64,000 bases of DNA from Candidatus Blastococcus massiliensis AP3 (GTDB taxonomy: Bacteria; Actinomycetota; Actinomycetes; Mycobacteriales; Geodermatophilaceae): assembly GCF_000582785.1 (NCBI RefSeq), contig NZ_HG931175.1:905268-969267 (forward strand), read 5' to 3'. Positions 25,510 through 34,047 of this stretch are shown here, piece by piece. Under the pieces are notes generated by a model, which worked only from the letters and a program-made list of their open reading frames with translations, was not told the origin of the DNA and did not search any database. Every line of letters begins with the position of its first letter. Position 1 is the first letter of the stretch. Position numbers and translations under genes: made by a program.

Positions 25510-25674
25510 GGCGTCAGGCCTCCGTGAGTCGGTAGTCGGTGTACCGACCGACGCGGCGCCGAAGACTCATCGACCAGGCAGCACCGAAGGCTGGCCGACC
25601 ACCCCGCCACGCGACTGCTGCGCACGAACGGTTCCCGCACCGGGCTCGAAAGATGCAGTGGCCCGAGATGACGC

Positions 25675-25704
25675 AGGGGCGGGCGACCACGTGGTCGCCC
25701 GCCC
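25675..25704 (-). terminator. Hairpin terminator of nrdJ
   Basis: A perfect 15+15 inverted repeat (GGGGCGGGCGACCAC and its complement, no spacer) lies 67 bases beyond the nrdJ stop. The rest of the stretch 25510-25770 contains a short direct repeat (CACCGGTGACxxxxTGCCGAGCT) and no gene that I can support. Confidence 0.8.
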
Positions 25705-25770
25705 CTATGTTCACCCGGTCACCGGTGACGAACTGCCGAGCTCACCGGTGACCGAGTGCCGAGCTCGCCA

Positions 25771-28650
25771 TCAGCTGCAGCCGCTGGTGGAGCCGCAGCC
25801 CTCGCAGACGTAGCAGCTGCCGGCCGGGCGCATCTTCGTGCCGCAGGTCATGCACAGCGGCGCGTCGGTGGCAGTGCCGGTCACCAGCTCGAGGAGCTCG
25901 GCCGAGGAGTGCGCCTCCTTGACCGACTTCGGGCCCTCCGGGGTGACCTTCTCCTCCACCTTGGCGGTCTCGATCGGCGCGGAGCTGCGCAGCTGCTCCA
26001 GGTCGACCTCTTCCTCTTCGGTGACCGTGGCGGTCGAGGCGGAGCCGCCGTAGCCGGAGACCTGCGCCGTCCGCTCGTCGAGCGTGAAGATGCCGAGGCC
26101 GGCCCGCTTGTCGACGGGCAGGTGGTCCAGCGCCAGGCGACGGAAGATGTAGTCCATCACCGACTGGGCGATCCGGATGTCCGGGTCGTCGGTCATGCCG
26201 GCCGGCTCGAAGCGCATGTTGGTGAACTTCTGGATGTAGGTCTCCAGCGGCACACCGTGCTGCAGCGCGATGGACAGCGAGATGGAGAAGGCGTCCATGA
26301 CACCGGCGAGGGTCGAGCCCTGCTTGCCCAGCTTCAGGAACACCTCACCGAGGCTGCCGTCCTCGTACATGCCGGCGGTCATGTAGCCCTCGGCACCCGC
26401 GACGCTGAACGACGTGGTGACGCTCGTCCGCTTCTTCGGCAGCCGCTTGCGCACCGGGTGCGACAGCGCGGCGGGGGCTACGGCCTCGACCGCGACCTCC
26501 TCCTTGGTGCCGTCGTTCTTGCCCTTGCCACCGGACAGCGGCTGGCCGACCTTGCAGTTGTCGCGGTAGATCGCCAACGCCTTGAGGCCGAGCTTCCAAC
26601 CCTCGAAGTAGATCTTCTCGACGTCCTCGATGGTCGCCGTCTCCGGCATGTTGACCGTCTTGCTGATCGCGCCGGAGATGAACGGCTGGACCGCGGCCAT
26701 CATGCGGACGTGGCCCATCGGGGAGATGGCCCGCTCACCCATCGCGCAGTCGAACACCTCGTAGTGCTCCGGCCGCAGGGTCGGGGCGTTCACGACGTGA
26801 CCGTGCTCGGCGATGTACTCGACGATCGCCTCGATCTGCTCCTCCTGGTAGCCCAGGCTGCGCAGCGCTCGCGGCACCGTCTGGTTGACGATCTGCATCG
26901 AGCCGCCACCGACGAGCTTCTTGAACTTGACCAGCGCGAAGTCCGGCTCGATGCCGGTCGTGTCGCAGTCCATCATGAAGCCGATCGTGCCGGTGGGGGC
27001 CAGCACCGAGGCCTGCGCGTTGCGCCAGCCGTTGTCGGCACCGATCTCCAGGCAGTCCTGCCACTGCTGGGTGGCGGCCTTGAGCACGTCGGCGTCGTCG
27101 GCACCGACCGGGCGGATGGCGTCGTTGGCGGCGGCGTGCTTGCGCATGACCCGGGCGTGCGCCGAGGCGTTGCGGGCGAAGCCGTCGTAGGGACCCACGA
27201 TGCCGGCCAGCTCGGCCGAGCGACGGTAGGCGGTGCCGGTCATCAGCGAGGTGATCGCCGCGGCCAGCGACTGCCCGCCGCGCGAGTCGTACGCGTGGCC
27301 GGTGGCCATGAGCAGGGCACCCAGGTTGGCGTACCCGATGCCGAGCTGGCGGTAGGCGCGGGTCGTCTCGCCGATCGGCTCGGTCGGGAAGTCGGCGAAG
27401 CAGATCGAGATGTCCATCGCGGTGATGACCAGCTCGACGGCCTTCACGAAGTTCTTCGAGTCGAACGTGCCGTCGTCCTTGAGGAACTTCATGAGGTTCA
27501 GCGACGCCAGGTTGCACGAGCTGTTGTCCAGGCTCATGTACTCCGAGCAGGGGTTGGACGCGTTGATCCGGCCCGTCTCGGGGTTGGTGTGCCAGTCGTT
27601 GATCGTGTCGTCGTACTGGATGCCCGGGTCGGCGCACTCCCAGGCGGCCTGCGTGACCTTGCGGAACAGCGTCTTGGCATCGACGGTCTCGATGACCGAG
27701 CCGTCGATGCGGGCGCGCAGACCGAACTCGTCGCCCTCCTCCACGGCGCGCATGAACTCGTCGGAGACGCGCACGGAGTTGTTGGCGTTCTGGTACTGGA
27801 CGCTGGTGATGTCCTTGCCGCCGAGGTCCATGTCGTAGCCGGCGTCGCGGAGCGCGCGGATCTTGTCCTCCTCGCGCGCCTTGGTCTCGATGAACTCCTC
27901 GATGTCGGGGTGGTCGATGTCGAGGACGACCATCTTCGCCGCGCGACGGGTCGCGCCACCGGACTTGATGGTCCCGGCCGAGGCGTCGGCGCCGCGCATG
28001 AAGCTGACCGGGCCGGAGGCGGTGCCGCCGGAGGAGAGCAGCTCCTTCGAGGAGCGGATGCGGGAGAGGTTGAGGCCGGCACCCGAGCCGCCCTTGAAGA
28101 TCAGGCCCTCCTCGCGGTACCAGTTCAGGATCGAGTCCATCTCGTCGTCGACGGCGAGGATGAAGCAGGCGCTGACCTGCTGCGGCGCACTCGTGCCGAC
28201 GTTGAACCACACCGGGGAGTTGAAGCTGAAGTACTGGTGCATGAGCATCCAGGTCAGCTCGTGCTCGAAGATCTCCGCGTCGCCCTCGGTGGCGAAGTAG
28301 CCGTGCTCGCGACCGGCCGCACCGTAGGTGAGCACCACCCGGTCGATGAGCTGGCGGAGGCTGGTCTCGCGCTGCGGGGTGCCGACCGCACCTCGGAAGT
28401 ACTTCGTGGTGACGATGTTCGTGGCGTTGATGCTCCACTCGGCGGGGAACTCGACACCGCGCTGCTCGAAGTTGATCGAGCCGTCGCGCCAGTTGGTCAT
28501 GACGACGTCGCGGCGCTCCCAGGTCACCTCGTCGTAGGGGTGCACACCGGCGGTGGTGAAGACGCGCTTGATCTTCAGACCCTTGCGGCTGGGCGCCTTG
28601 CCGTTGCGCCGTGCACGGGTGCCGGCCAAGCGGTCGTCGGTCTCGGTCAT
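25771..28650 (-). CDS. nrdJ: Adenosylcobalamin-dependent class II ribonucleotide reductase
   Basis: A 959-residue class II ribonucleotide reductase that makes all four dNDPs without oxygen, using adenosylcobalamin. FNSPVWFNVG and SACFILAVDD (active-site Cys), the NPCSE motif (SNPCSEYMSLDNSSCNLASLNL) and the second active-site region APTGTIGFMMDCDTTGIEP are clear. The C-terminus is a zinc-binding tail with CMTCG and CYVCEGCGSTSGCS that recycles the thiols. ATG 28650 has a GGAGAG site. It is downstream of nrdR on the same strand, as in the Streptomyces nrdRJ operon. No cobalamin riboswitch is seen in the 145-base gap. Confidence 0.97.
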   Translation of the reverse strand: MTETDDRLAGTRARRNGKAPSRKGLKIKRVFTTAGVHPYDEVTWERRDVVMTNWRDGSINFEQRGVEFPAEWSINATNIVTTKYFRGAVGTPQRETSLRQLIDRVVLTYGAAGREHGYFATEGDAEIFEHELTWMLMHQYFSFNSPVWFNVGTSAPQQVSACFILAVDDEMDSILNWYREEGLIFKGGSGAGLNLSRIRSSKELLSSGGTASGPVSFMRGADASAGTIKSGGATRRAAKMVVLDIDHPDIEEFIETKAREEDKIRALRDAGYDMDLGGKDITSVQYQNANNSVRVSDEFMRAVEEGDEFGLRARIDGSVIETVDAKTLFRKVTQAAWECADPGIQYDDTINDWHTNPETGRINASNPCSEYMSLDNSSCNLASLNLMKFLKDDGTFDSKNFVKAVELVITAMDISICFADFPTEPIGETTRAYRQLGIGYANLGALLMATGHAYDSRGGQSLAAAITSLMTGTAYRRSAELAGIVGPYDGFARNASAHARVMRKHAAANDAIRPVGADDADVLKAATQQWQDCLEIGADNGWRNAQASVLAPTGTIGFMMDCDTTGIEPDFALVKFKKLVGGGSMQIVNQTVPRALRSLGYQEEQIEAIVEYIAEHGHVVNAPTLRPEHYEVFDCAMGERAISPMGHVRMMAAVQPFISGAISKTVNMPETATIEDVEKIYFEGWKLGLKALAIYRDNCKVGQPLSGGKGKNDGTKEEVAVEAVAPAALSHPVRKRLPKKRTSVTTSFSVAGAEGYMTAGMYEDGSLGEVFLKLGKQGSTLAGVMDAFSISLSIALQHGVPLETYIQKFTNMRFEPAGMTDDPDIRIAQSVMDYIFRRLALDHLPVDKRAGLGIFTLDERTAQVSGYGGSASTATVTEEEEVDLEQLRSSAPIETAKVEEKVTPEGPKSVKEAHSSAELLELVTGTATDAPLCMTCGTKMRPAGSCYVCEGCGSTSGCS

Positions 28651-28769
28651 GGTGTGGAGCTCTCCCTGGTCGTGTGTGCTCGCGGTGTGGTGCTCGATGC
28701 GCGCCGTGGAGCCGCGCGGTGGGTGGATCGGTGGCTGGGGAAGAGCCGCGATCGAGGTGCTCGGACTGT

Positions 28770-28791
28770 TGTCTAGCGCTCGGGTCTGACA
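28770..28791 (-). promoter_or_regulatory. Possible PafBC-type promoter for nrdJ
   Basis: On the minus strand TGTCAGAC, eight bases, then TAGACA lies in the nrdR-nrdJ gap. It matches the recA-type TTGTCRGTG-N8-TANNNT motif at most but not all positions (GAC in place of GTG, final A in place of T), so it is tentative. Confidence 0.3.
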
Positions 28792-28795
28792 GTTC

Positions 28796-29293
28796 TCAGC
28801 GGCCGGAGCGGCCGCCGGAGGGCGCGACCTCGAGGACGGACCCCACGGCCGTGCGGGCCTTCAGTTCGGCGATCTCCTTCTCGAAGTCGGCCACCGAGGT
28901 GAAGGCCCGGTAGACGCTGGCGAAGCGCAGGTAGGCGACCTCGTCCAGCTCGCGCAGCGGGCGCAGGATCGCGAGCCCGACCTCGTTGCTGGGCACCTCC
29001 GCCGCCCCGGTGGCCCGGATGGTGTCCTCGACCTGCTGGGCCAGCAGTTGCAGCTGGTCCTCGTCGACCGGCCGGCCCTGGCAGGCCCGGCGGACGCCGG
29101 CGACCACCTTCGACCGGTTGAACGGCTCGCTGACACCGCTGCGCTTGACGACGGCGAGGACCGCCTCCTCGACGGTGGTGAACCGCCGACTGCATTGGGG
29201 ACACGAACGGCGACGTCGGGTGGTTGCCCCCTCGTCGGCCTCCCGCGAGTCGATCACCCGACTGTCGGGGTTGTGGCAGAACGGGCAACGCAC
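28796..29293 (-). CDS. nrdR: Transcriptional repressor NrdR
   Basis: A 165-residue regulator. Residues 1-34 form the zinc ribbon (CPFC and CPQC pairs), and residues about 46-140 form the ATP-cone ([29 protein letters not shown]) that senses ATP/dATP. The typical length is 150-160; the tail is slightly longer. NrdR represses ribonucleotide reductase genes. Paired NrdR boxes lie upstream of this gene, so it likely represses itself and nrdJ. Confidence 0.96.
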   Translation of the reverse strand: MRCPFCHNPDSRVIDSREADEGATTRRRRSCPQCSRRFTTVEEAVLAVVKRSGVSEPFNRSKVVAGVRRACQGRPVDEDQLQLLAQQVEDTIRATGAAEVPSNEVGLAILRPLRELDEVAYLRFASVYRAFTSVADFEKEIAELKARTAVGSVLEVAPSGGRSGR

Positions 29294-29417
29294 CGCGGTT
29301 CACCTCCCTCGGCTGCTCCCCGCCCGGAACCGTCCTGTGGAGCCTCCTGGGGACATCCGGTGGATGTCCGGGGGAGAACCTGAGGACGGACCTGTGGACG
29401 GGCTTACAGCTCTGTAA

Positions 29418-29466
29418 CTACTAGATCTAGTGGGACCCTAAGCCTGTCCCCACTAGATGTGCAAGC
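29418..29466 (-). promoter_or_regulatory. nrdR promoter with two NrdR boxes
   Basis: Box 1 (29418-29433) is CTACTAGATCTAGTGG with a perfect 12-base core; box 2 centres on ACTAGATGTGCA (29452-29463). Their centres are exactly 32 bases apart, the helical-phase spacing typical of NrdR box pairs. On the minus strand a -35 TTGCAC, an 18-base spacer and a -10 TAGGGT (29435-29440) run through both boxes, so binding would block the promoter. Confidence 0.82.
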
Positions 29467-29758
29467 GATCCGACCTCTGGCGTGTTCCGTTCCGGCACGC
29501 CTGTCACCTGCAGGAACAGCCCGTCCCACGAGCCACACGACACGCCCGCGCGACGCGCCGGACGGGTGCCGGACGGCTCCGGAAGTCCCTCCGGACAGCG
29601 CCCGGGCGAGGCCCGTCCGGACCGGCGGCGGTCCGCCGGAGTGGCGTGCATGACCCGTGGACCCGCTGCCGGCGAGCGACACGAACGACGACGGAGTCCA
29701 CGAAGGGCCCGGGGACAGCTCGTCGACGCACGGCCGCTCCCTGGGCCGCGTACCCGTG
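29467..29758. other. Intergenic stretch without a supported gene
   Basis: About 290 bases between the NrdR boxes and the stop of the gene at 29759. Open frames here are Arg/Pro-rich in all readings, as expected from non-coding high-GC DNA. I see no RNA gene or clear hairpin. Confidence 0.5.
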
Positions 29759-30544
29759 TCAGACGCCGGAGAGGGAGCCGTCCAGCCGCGGACGGCGCGC
29801 GTGCGGGACGTGGTCGCTCAGCCGCATCGGCCGGGTCAGCAGGTCCGGCTCGGCATCGCCGCGGCCTCCGCAGACCTCGGACCGGCCGATCGACTCCTCC
29901 GCCCGCGACGGACGCGCCGACGGTGCCGACGGTGCCGACCATCCACCGCCGGCCGGGCGGACCGGGCGGCGCGGCTCGGGAACCGCCTGGGTGTCGACGG
30001 ACGCGAGGCGGAACTCATCGGCCCGGCCCACGACACCGGTGTCGGCGGCGCGGTGCCGCCCCTCGTCGTCGGGGGCGCGGTGCCGGCCGGCCGGAACAGG
30101 CACCGTGGCCGCGGAGACGAGCTGGATGTCGCCGTCCTCGGGGGCGCGGCGACGGCCGCCGGAGCGCACGGAACCGCTCGCTCGCCCAGCAGCCGGCGCC
30201 ATGTCGCGGATCATCGGCAGCGCGGCGGTCTGCGAGGCGTCTCCGGAGCGGCTCGTGCCGCGGAGGACTGCGACCGCCTGACCGGTCGGGAGCTCCTGCT
30301 GCACCCGGGAGTCGGCAGCACCCAGCCGGGGCGCCACGGCGAGGTGACGCTCCGGCAGCCGGAGGTCGGCGAGATCGGTCCATGCCGACTCCTCGACGCC
30401 GCCCACGACCACGCGCACCCACACCTCGCAGGCACCGGAAGCGTCGTGACGCCAGCCCAGCAGCTCACCGGACCACCACGCGCCCGCCTGGTAGACCTCG
30501 ACGGCCTGGGGGGAACTGGTGAACACCGCTGCACGACTTTCCAT
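29759..30544 (-). CDS. Hypothetical protein, structured N-terminus and disordered tail
   Basis: A 261-residue protein (MESRAAVFTSSPQAVEVYQAG...). Residues 1-85 look structured (an AGAWWSGELLGWRHDASGACEVWVRVVVGGVEESAWTDLADLRLPERH-type beta segment, comparable to small SH3/Tudor-like sheets), and the remainder is low-complexity, rich in Arg, Ala, Pro and Gly. No family is recognised. ATG 30544 is used; an in-frame GTG upstream is possible. It stands alone between nrdR and the LexA divergon. Confidence 0.6.
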   Translation of the reverse strand: MESRAAVFTSSPQAVEVYQAGAWWSGELLGWRHDASGACEVWVRVVVGGVEESAWTDLADLRLPERHLAVAPRLGAADSRVQQELPTGQAVAVLRGTSRSGDASQTAALPMIRDMAPAAGRASGSVRSGGRRRAPEDGDIQLVSAATVPVPAGRHRAPDDEGRHRAADTGVVGRADEFRLASVDTQAVPEPRRPVRPAGGGWSAPSAPSARPSRAEESIGRSEVCGGRGDAEPDLLTRPMRLSDHVPHARRPRLDGSLSGV

Positions 30545-30687
30545 GGCGCCTGACACATGACGACCGTAGGCGTTCGTGCCACCACGGTCCGTGACGTAGC
30601 CGCGCTGAGGGTTGACGAAGTCGGCGGGGCAGGTTGGAGAGGTGTTGCCCTGTCGCCGACCCGTCCGCTGCGTATGCGGCGTCACCG

Positions 30688-31218
30688 TCACGGCAGCAGC
30701 AGTACCTGACCGGGGACCACGGTGGCGTCGGCCAGACCGTTGAGCTCTCGGATCTCGTCGATCACCGGACGCACGTCCTCCTCGCCGGCCACGGACGTGG
30801 CGATCGACCAGAGCGAGTCCCCCGGCCGCACCACCACGCTGCTCTCCCCCACCAGGCGCAACTGCTGTCCGTCCCCGGCCACCGCCGACCCCACCCAGGA
30901 CCCCAGGGCCACACCGACCGCCAGGCCGAGCACCAGGCCCAGACGCCGTGCCCGTCGGGTCAGCCGGAGCGCAGGCGCCGGGACCCGACCACGATCTGCC
31001 GGACGAACCGGACCCGCCGGTGCCGGCCGACGGAGATCGGGGCGCGCCACCCCCGGCCGACCGGGGACCGGGCGCGGTCCTGCGGGGTGCCGCGGTGCCG
31101 GGTCCGGCACCGCACGCAGGGGCACCCGCCGGACGGCTGCGCCCGCCGCGAGCGGCGGCCGCCACGGCGCCAGTACCGACTCGTCGAACTCCACCACGGC
31201 CCGTGCCACGCTTCCCAC
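30688..31218 (-). CDS. SOS-linked LysM membrane protein (ChiZ/DivS-like position)
   Basis: A 176-residue protein with an N-terminal Pro/Arg-rich cytoplasmic part, one membrane helix (about residues 97-118) and a C-terminal LysM domain (VVVRPGDSLWSIATSVAG... VVPGQVLLLP) outside the membrane. The layout and its place divergent from lexA match M. tuberculosis Rv2719c (ChiZ) and the corynebacterial division suppressor DivS. GTG 31218 has GGAGG seven bases ahead. A perfect LexA box at 31257-31272 makes it an SOS gene, probably delaying division on DNA damage. Confidence 0.83.
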   Translation of the reverse strand: MGSVARAVVEFDESVLAPWRPPLAAGAAVRRVPLRAVPDPAPRHPAGPRPVPGRPGVARPDLRRPAPAGPVRPADRGRVPAPALRLTRRARRLGLVLGLAVGVALGSWVGSAVAGDGQQLRLVGESSVVVRPGDSLWSIATSVAGEEDVRPVIDEIRELNGLADATVVPGQVLLLP

Positions 31219-31256
31219 GACTGCTCCTCCCGACCGCTCCTGCACCACCGGTTCGT

Positions 31257-31272
31257 TCGAACTCCTGTTCGA
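31257..31272. promoter_or_regulatory. LexA (SOS) box 1
   Basis: TCGAAC-TCCT-GTTCGA matches the actinobacterial LexA consensus TCGAAC-N4-GTTCGA at all twelve positions. It lies 38 bases upstream of the LysM gene start; extra half-sites (GAATCGAACG) adjoin it. Confidence 0.88.
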
Positions 31273-31337
31273 ATCGAACGTCTGTGCGATGTCTACCGGA
31301 CCGGTCCGACAGAAGCGACCCGACACGGGCACTTTCT

Positions 31338-31378
31338 TCGAACACCTGTTTGAAAGCGGGCTCGATCGGCGCTACGGT
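31338..31378 (+). promoter_or_regulatory. lexA promoter with LexA box 2
   Basis: The box TCGAAC-ACCT-GTTTGA (31338-31353; one mismatch) overlaps the -35 TTGAAA (31350-31355). A 17-base spacer leads to the -10 TACGGT (31373-31378). LexA bound here would occlude its own promoter. Confidence 0.85.
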
Positions 31379-31428
31379 TCTCCCGACGCAACCAGCACGG
31401 CCGTAGCTGCGGTCGGCGAGGAGGAGAC

Positions 31429-32196
31429 GTGGCGGAGAAGAGCGGTACGCCGGGGAGCCGGCGCGCGCGGGGCGCGACGACGGAGCCGGGCACGGAGAGC
31501 GGCGCGGCGACGGTGCGCTCGTTCCCCGACCGCGGGGCGGACGGCGACGGCCTCACCCAGCGCCAGCGCCGGGTCCTCGAGGTCATCCGCGATTCCATCG
31601 ACCGTCGCGGCTATCCCCCCTCCGTGCGCGAGATCGGCGAGGCGGTGGGCCTCTCCTCCGCCTCCTCGGTGGCCCACCAGCTCTCCGTGCTGCAGAAGAA
31701 GGGCTGGCTGCGGCGCGACCCGAACCGTCCGCGAGCCCTCGACGTCCGTCTCCCGGGCGAGACCTCCCGCCCGGGCACTCCGGTCGGCGAACCCCTGACG
31801 GGCACCGATGAGCCGGCCGCCGCTCCGACCTACGTCCCGCTGGTCGGCCGGATCGCGGCCGGCGGGCCGGTGCTGGCCGAGCAGGCGGTGGAGGACGTGT
31901 TCCCCCTCCCGCGCGAGCTCGTCGGCGAGGGCACCCTCTTCATGCTCAAGGTCGTGGGCGACTCGATGATCGAGGCGGCGATCTGCGACGGCGACTGGGT
32001 GGTCGTGCGCCAGCAGCCGAACGCGGAGAACGGCGAGATCGTGGCCGCCATGATCGACGGCGAGGCGACGGTGAAGACCTACAAGCGCCGCGACGGGCAC
32101 GTCTGGCTGCTGCCGCACAACCCCGCGTACGAGCCGATCCCGGGCGACGACGCCACGGTCCTCGGCCGCGTGGTCTCGGTCCTGCGCCGGGTCTGA
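31429..32196 (+). CDS. lexA: SOS repressor LexA
   Basis: A 255-residue repressor. After a disordered start (residues 1-40) comes the winged helix ([36 protein letters not shown], given here as family signature), then the protease domain with the Ala144-Gly145 cleavage site (RIAAGG), catalytic Ser179 in VGDSM and Lys216 in TVKTY. GTG 31429 has GAGGAG just upstream. It is divergent from the LysM gene, with two LexA boxes between. RecA-stimulated self-cleavage would induce both. Confidence 0.96.
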   Translation: MAEKSGTPGSRRARGATTEPGTESGAATVRSFPDRGADGDGLTQRQRRVLEVIRDSIDRRGYPPSVREIGEAVGLSSASSVAHQLSVLQKKGWLRRDPNRPRALDVRLPGETSRPGTPVGEPLTGTDEPAAAPTYVPLVGRIAAGGPVLAEQAVEDVFPLPRELVGEGTLFMLKVVGDSMIEAAICDGDWVVVRQQPNAENGEIVAAMIDGEATVKTYKRRDGHVWLLPHNPAYEPIPGDDATVLGRVVSVLRRV

Positions 32197-32203
32197 CCCG
32201 GAC

Positions 32204-33289
32204 CTAGGGGCGGCGGCGCAACCTGCTGCCGATCCAGACCGCGACGGTCGCCACTGCAGCGGCGGTGAGGACAGTGGTGACCGTCGTCGAGGTGGCCGAG
32301 TCGGTGAGGTCGGCCATGCTCGGCAGTGGTCCGCCCTCGTCAGCTTCCGCGGTCGCGGCCGGCGGCGAGGACGACGGCACCGACACCGCGACGACGTCAC
32401 TCGGCACGCCCTCGCTCGCGATCAGGAGCTGCTGGCTGTCGGCGGTGAAGCTGATCGCCTCGCCCTGCGGCGACTCGGGCAGGGGTATCCGTACCGGCGT
32501 GCCGGCGAGCGCCCCGACGACGTCGGAACCGCTGAGCGGCCACACGTAGGCGTCGGTGTAGGTGCGCAGCGCCAGCGCGTGCCCGTCCGGCGCGACCGCT
32601 CCCCCGGTGACGAGCAGCTGACCGGCCCGGCCGACCGGGCCGCCCGGGGTGCCGGTCAGGGTCATGTTGACCGTCGCCACCCGTTCCATCGGTACGACCG
32701 CGGTCGTCGACAGCGGGGCCGTGGGCCGGTACACGCCGCTGGAACCCAGGACCTCCTTGGTCACCACGTACGGCGTGCCGTCGGGCGCGAGGAGCAGCGC
32801 CTCCGCGTCGTGCGCCCCGTCGGGATACGTGAGCCGGTGCACGGCCGCGGTGCCGTCCGCACGGAGCGCCAGGAGCGCGACAGTCGAGCGGACTGCGGTG
32901 TTGTCGCCGATGTCGGCCAGCCAGAACGTGCCGTCGGCGCCGAGCGCGAGATCCTCGGGGTCGTAGGGATCGACGGCCGCGGTGCGCGTCTCGACGACCC
33001 GGCAGGCGGAGTCCAGAACCGAGAGGCTCAACTGCTCCCCGCCGTCGTTCATGACCACCATGCGCTCGCCGAGGTCGACCAGCCCCGAGATCTCCGGGAG
33101 GGAGGGATCGGTGATCTGGCAGCGCACGGACGACTCGGCGGCCGGTGCTCCGGACTCCTCGGCCGAGGCCGCTGGGAGCGCGACGAGCGGCAGAGCGCAC
33201 CCAAGCAGCAGTACCGCCCCGAGTCGTGCGGCCGGGAAGGGACGCCGGCCCGAGGAGCCGCTAGGCGGGCTGCCGGCCTGCTCGGGCAC
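32204..33289 (-). CDS. Secreted, membrane-anchored beta-propeller-like hypothetical protein
   Basis: A 361-residue exported protein. The signal peptide is RLGAVLLLGCALPLVALPAASA (about residues 24-45). The mature part has repeated strand-turn units (DPEDLALGADGTFWLADIGDN, DAEALLLAPDGTPYVVTKE, GEAISFTADSQQLLIASEG), like an esterase-type or SMP-30-like propeller. A C-terminal helix (TTVTTVLTAAAVATVAVWIG) and RLRRRP tail anchor it to the membrane. GTG 33289 overlaps the end of the PAP2 gene by 29 bases, implying coupling. Function unknown. Confidence 0.72.
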   Translation of the reverse strand: MPEQAGSPPSGSSGRRPFPAARLGAVLLLGCALPLVALPAASAEESGAPAAESSVRCQITDPSLPEISGLVDLGERMVVMNDGGEQLSLSVLDSACRVVETRTAAVDPYDPEDLALGADGTFWLADIGDNTAVRSTVALLALRADGTAAVHRLTYPDGAHDAEALLLAPDGTPYVVTKEVLGSSGVYRPTAPLSTTAVVPMERVATVNMTLTGTPGGPVGRAGQLLVTGGAVAPDGHALALRTYTDAYVWPLSGSDVVGALAGTPVRIPLPESPQGEAISFTADSQQLLIASEGVPSDVVAVSVPSSSPPAATAEADEGGPLPSMADLTDSATSTTVTTVLTAAAVATVAVWIGSRLRRRP

Positions 33290-33983
33290 CGAACCAGCGT
33301 GACAGAACGAGGGCGTCCAGCGCGTGAACCACGCCCAGCAGCACGATGCCGACCGCGGCTCCCACGACGGCGTCGGTGACCCAGTGGAAGTCCAGCGAGA
33401 CCATGGAGACGCCGGTGGCGATCGGTCCCGCGACGCTGAGCCACCAGAATGCGCGCTGCACCCTGGCGGGCAGTCCGTACTCGACGGCCAGCCACCGGGC
33501 GACGCCCCACATGATGACGGCGTTGGCCACGTGGCCCGAGGGGAACGAGGCGCCGTCGACGTGGAAGAAGAGCTCGTCGGGGTGTCCGGGCGCGGTCCGG
33601 CCGGTTCCGAACTTGACCGCGTAGACACCGATGGTCAGCGTGCCCAGCGCGAGCAGCACGCGCAGCAGCGGAACCGCCGTGCGGTGCCGCCAGGCCAGGT
33701 AGCCGACCAGGACGGACAGCACGATGAGGATCGCGCCCCGGCCGCCGAGCTGGGTGACCGCCCAGAAGACCGGATAGGCGGCCGAATCGCGCAGGCCCCA
33801 GCCCCGTACGGCATCGGAGACCCAGAAGTCCAGCCGCTCCAGGACACCACCGGCGAGCAGGTCGGCGGTGATCAGGCCCCCCACGAGCAGGGCCAGGAGC
33901 GGCGCCCACCACGGCGGGCGGCCGATCGAGACCGCGCGGGAGCGCTCGGGCACGCCGGCCTCGCACACCGTGCCGCTGGTCAC
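33261..33983 (-). CDS. PAP2 family membrane phosphatase
   Basis: A 240-residue membrane phosphatase with about six helices. The three PAP2 motifs are present: KFGTGRTAPG, FPSGH, and SLDFHWVTDAVVG. Such enzymes remove phosphate from lipid or polyprenyl phosphates at the outer membrane face. GTG 33983 has a TACGGT box six bases ahead (leaderless). Its stop lies inside the next gene. Substrate unproven (phosphatidic acid, PGP or undecaprenyl diphosphate are possible). Confidence 0.87.
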   Translation of the reverse strand: MTSGTVCEAGVPERSRAVSIGRPPWWAPLLALLVGGLITADLLAGGVLERLDFWVSDAVRGWGLRDSAAYPVFWAVTQLGGRGAILIVLSVLVGYLAWRHRTAVPLLRVLLALGTLTIGVYAVKFGTGRTAPGHPDELFFHVDGASFPSGHVANAVIMWGVARWLAVEYGLPARVQRAFWWLSVAGPIATGVSMVSLDFHWVTDAVVGAAVGIVLLGVVHALDALVLSRWFGARAGRQPA

Positions 33984-34047
33984 CCGCTCACCGTACCGGC
34001 CCGTGACCTCGTCGTGACCTGGACGAGCCGACCGTCGCACGGAAGGG

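Noticed and set aside
25756..28776. Open frame of about 1000 codons on the plus strand opposite nrdJ
   Set aside because: Its composition (Arg, Gly, Val, Asp, His rich without motifs) is what antisense reading of a high-GC gene gives; nrdJ on the minus strand is unambiguous.
28651..28795. Cobalamin riboswitch ahead of nrdJ
   Set aside because: The gap is only 145 bases and holds no convincing B12 box; regulation by NrdR is better supported.
29427..29942. Minus-strand frame of 171 codons between nrdR and 29759
   Set aside because: It overlaps the gene at 29759 in another frame, is Arg/Pro-rich, and covers the NrdR boxes.
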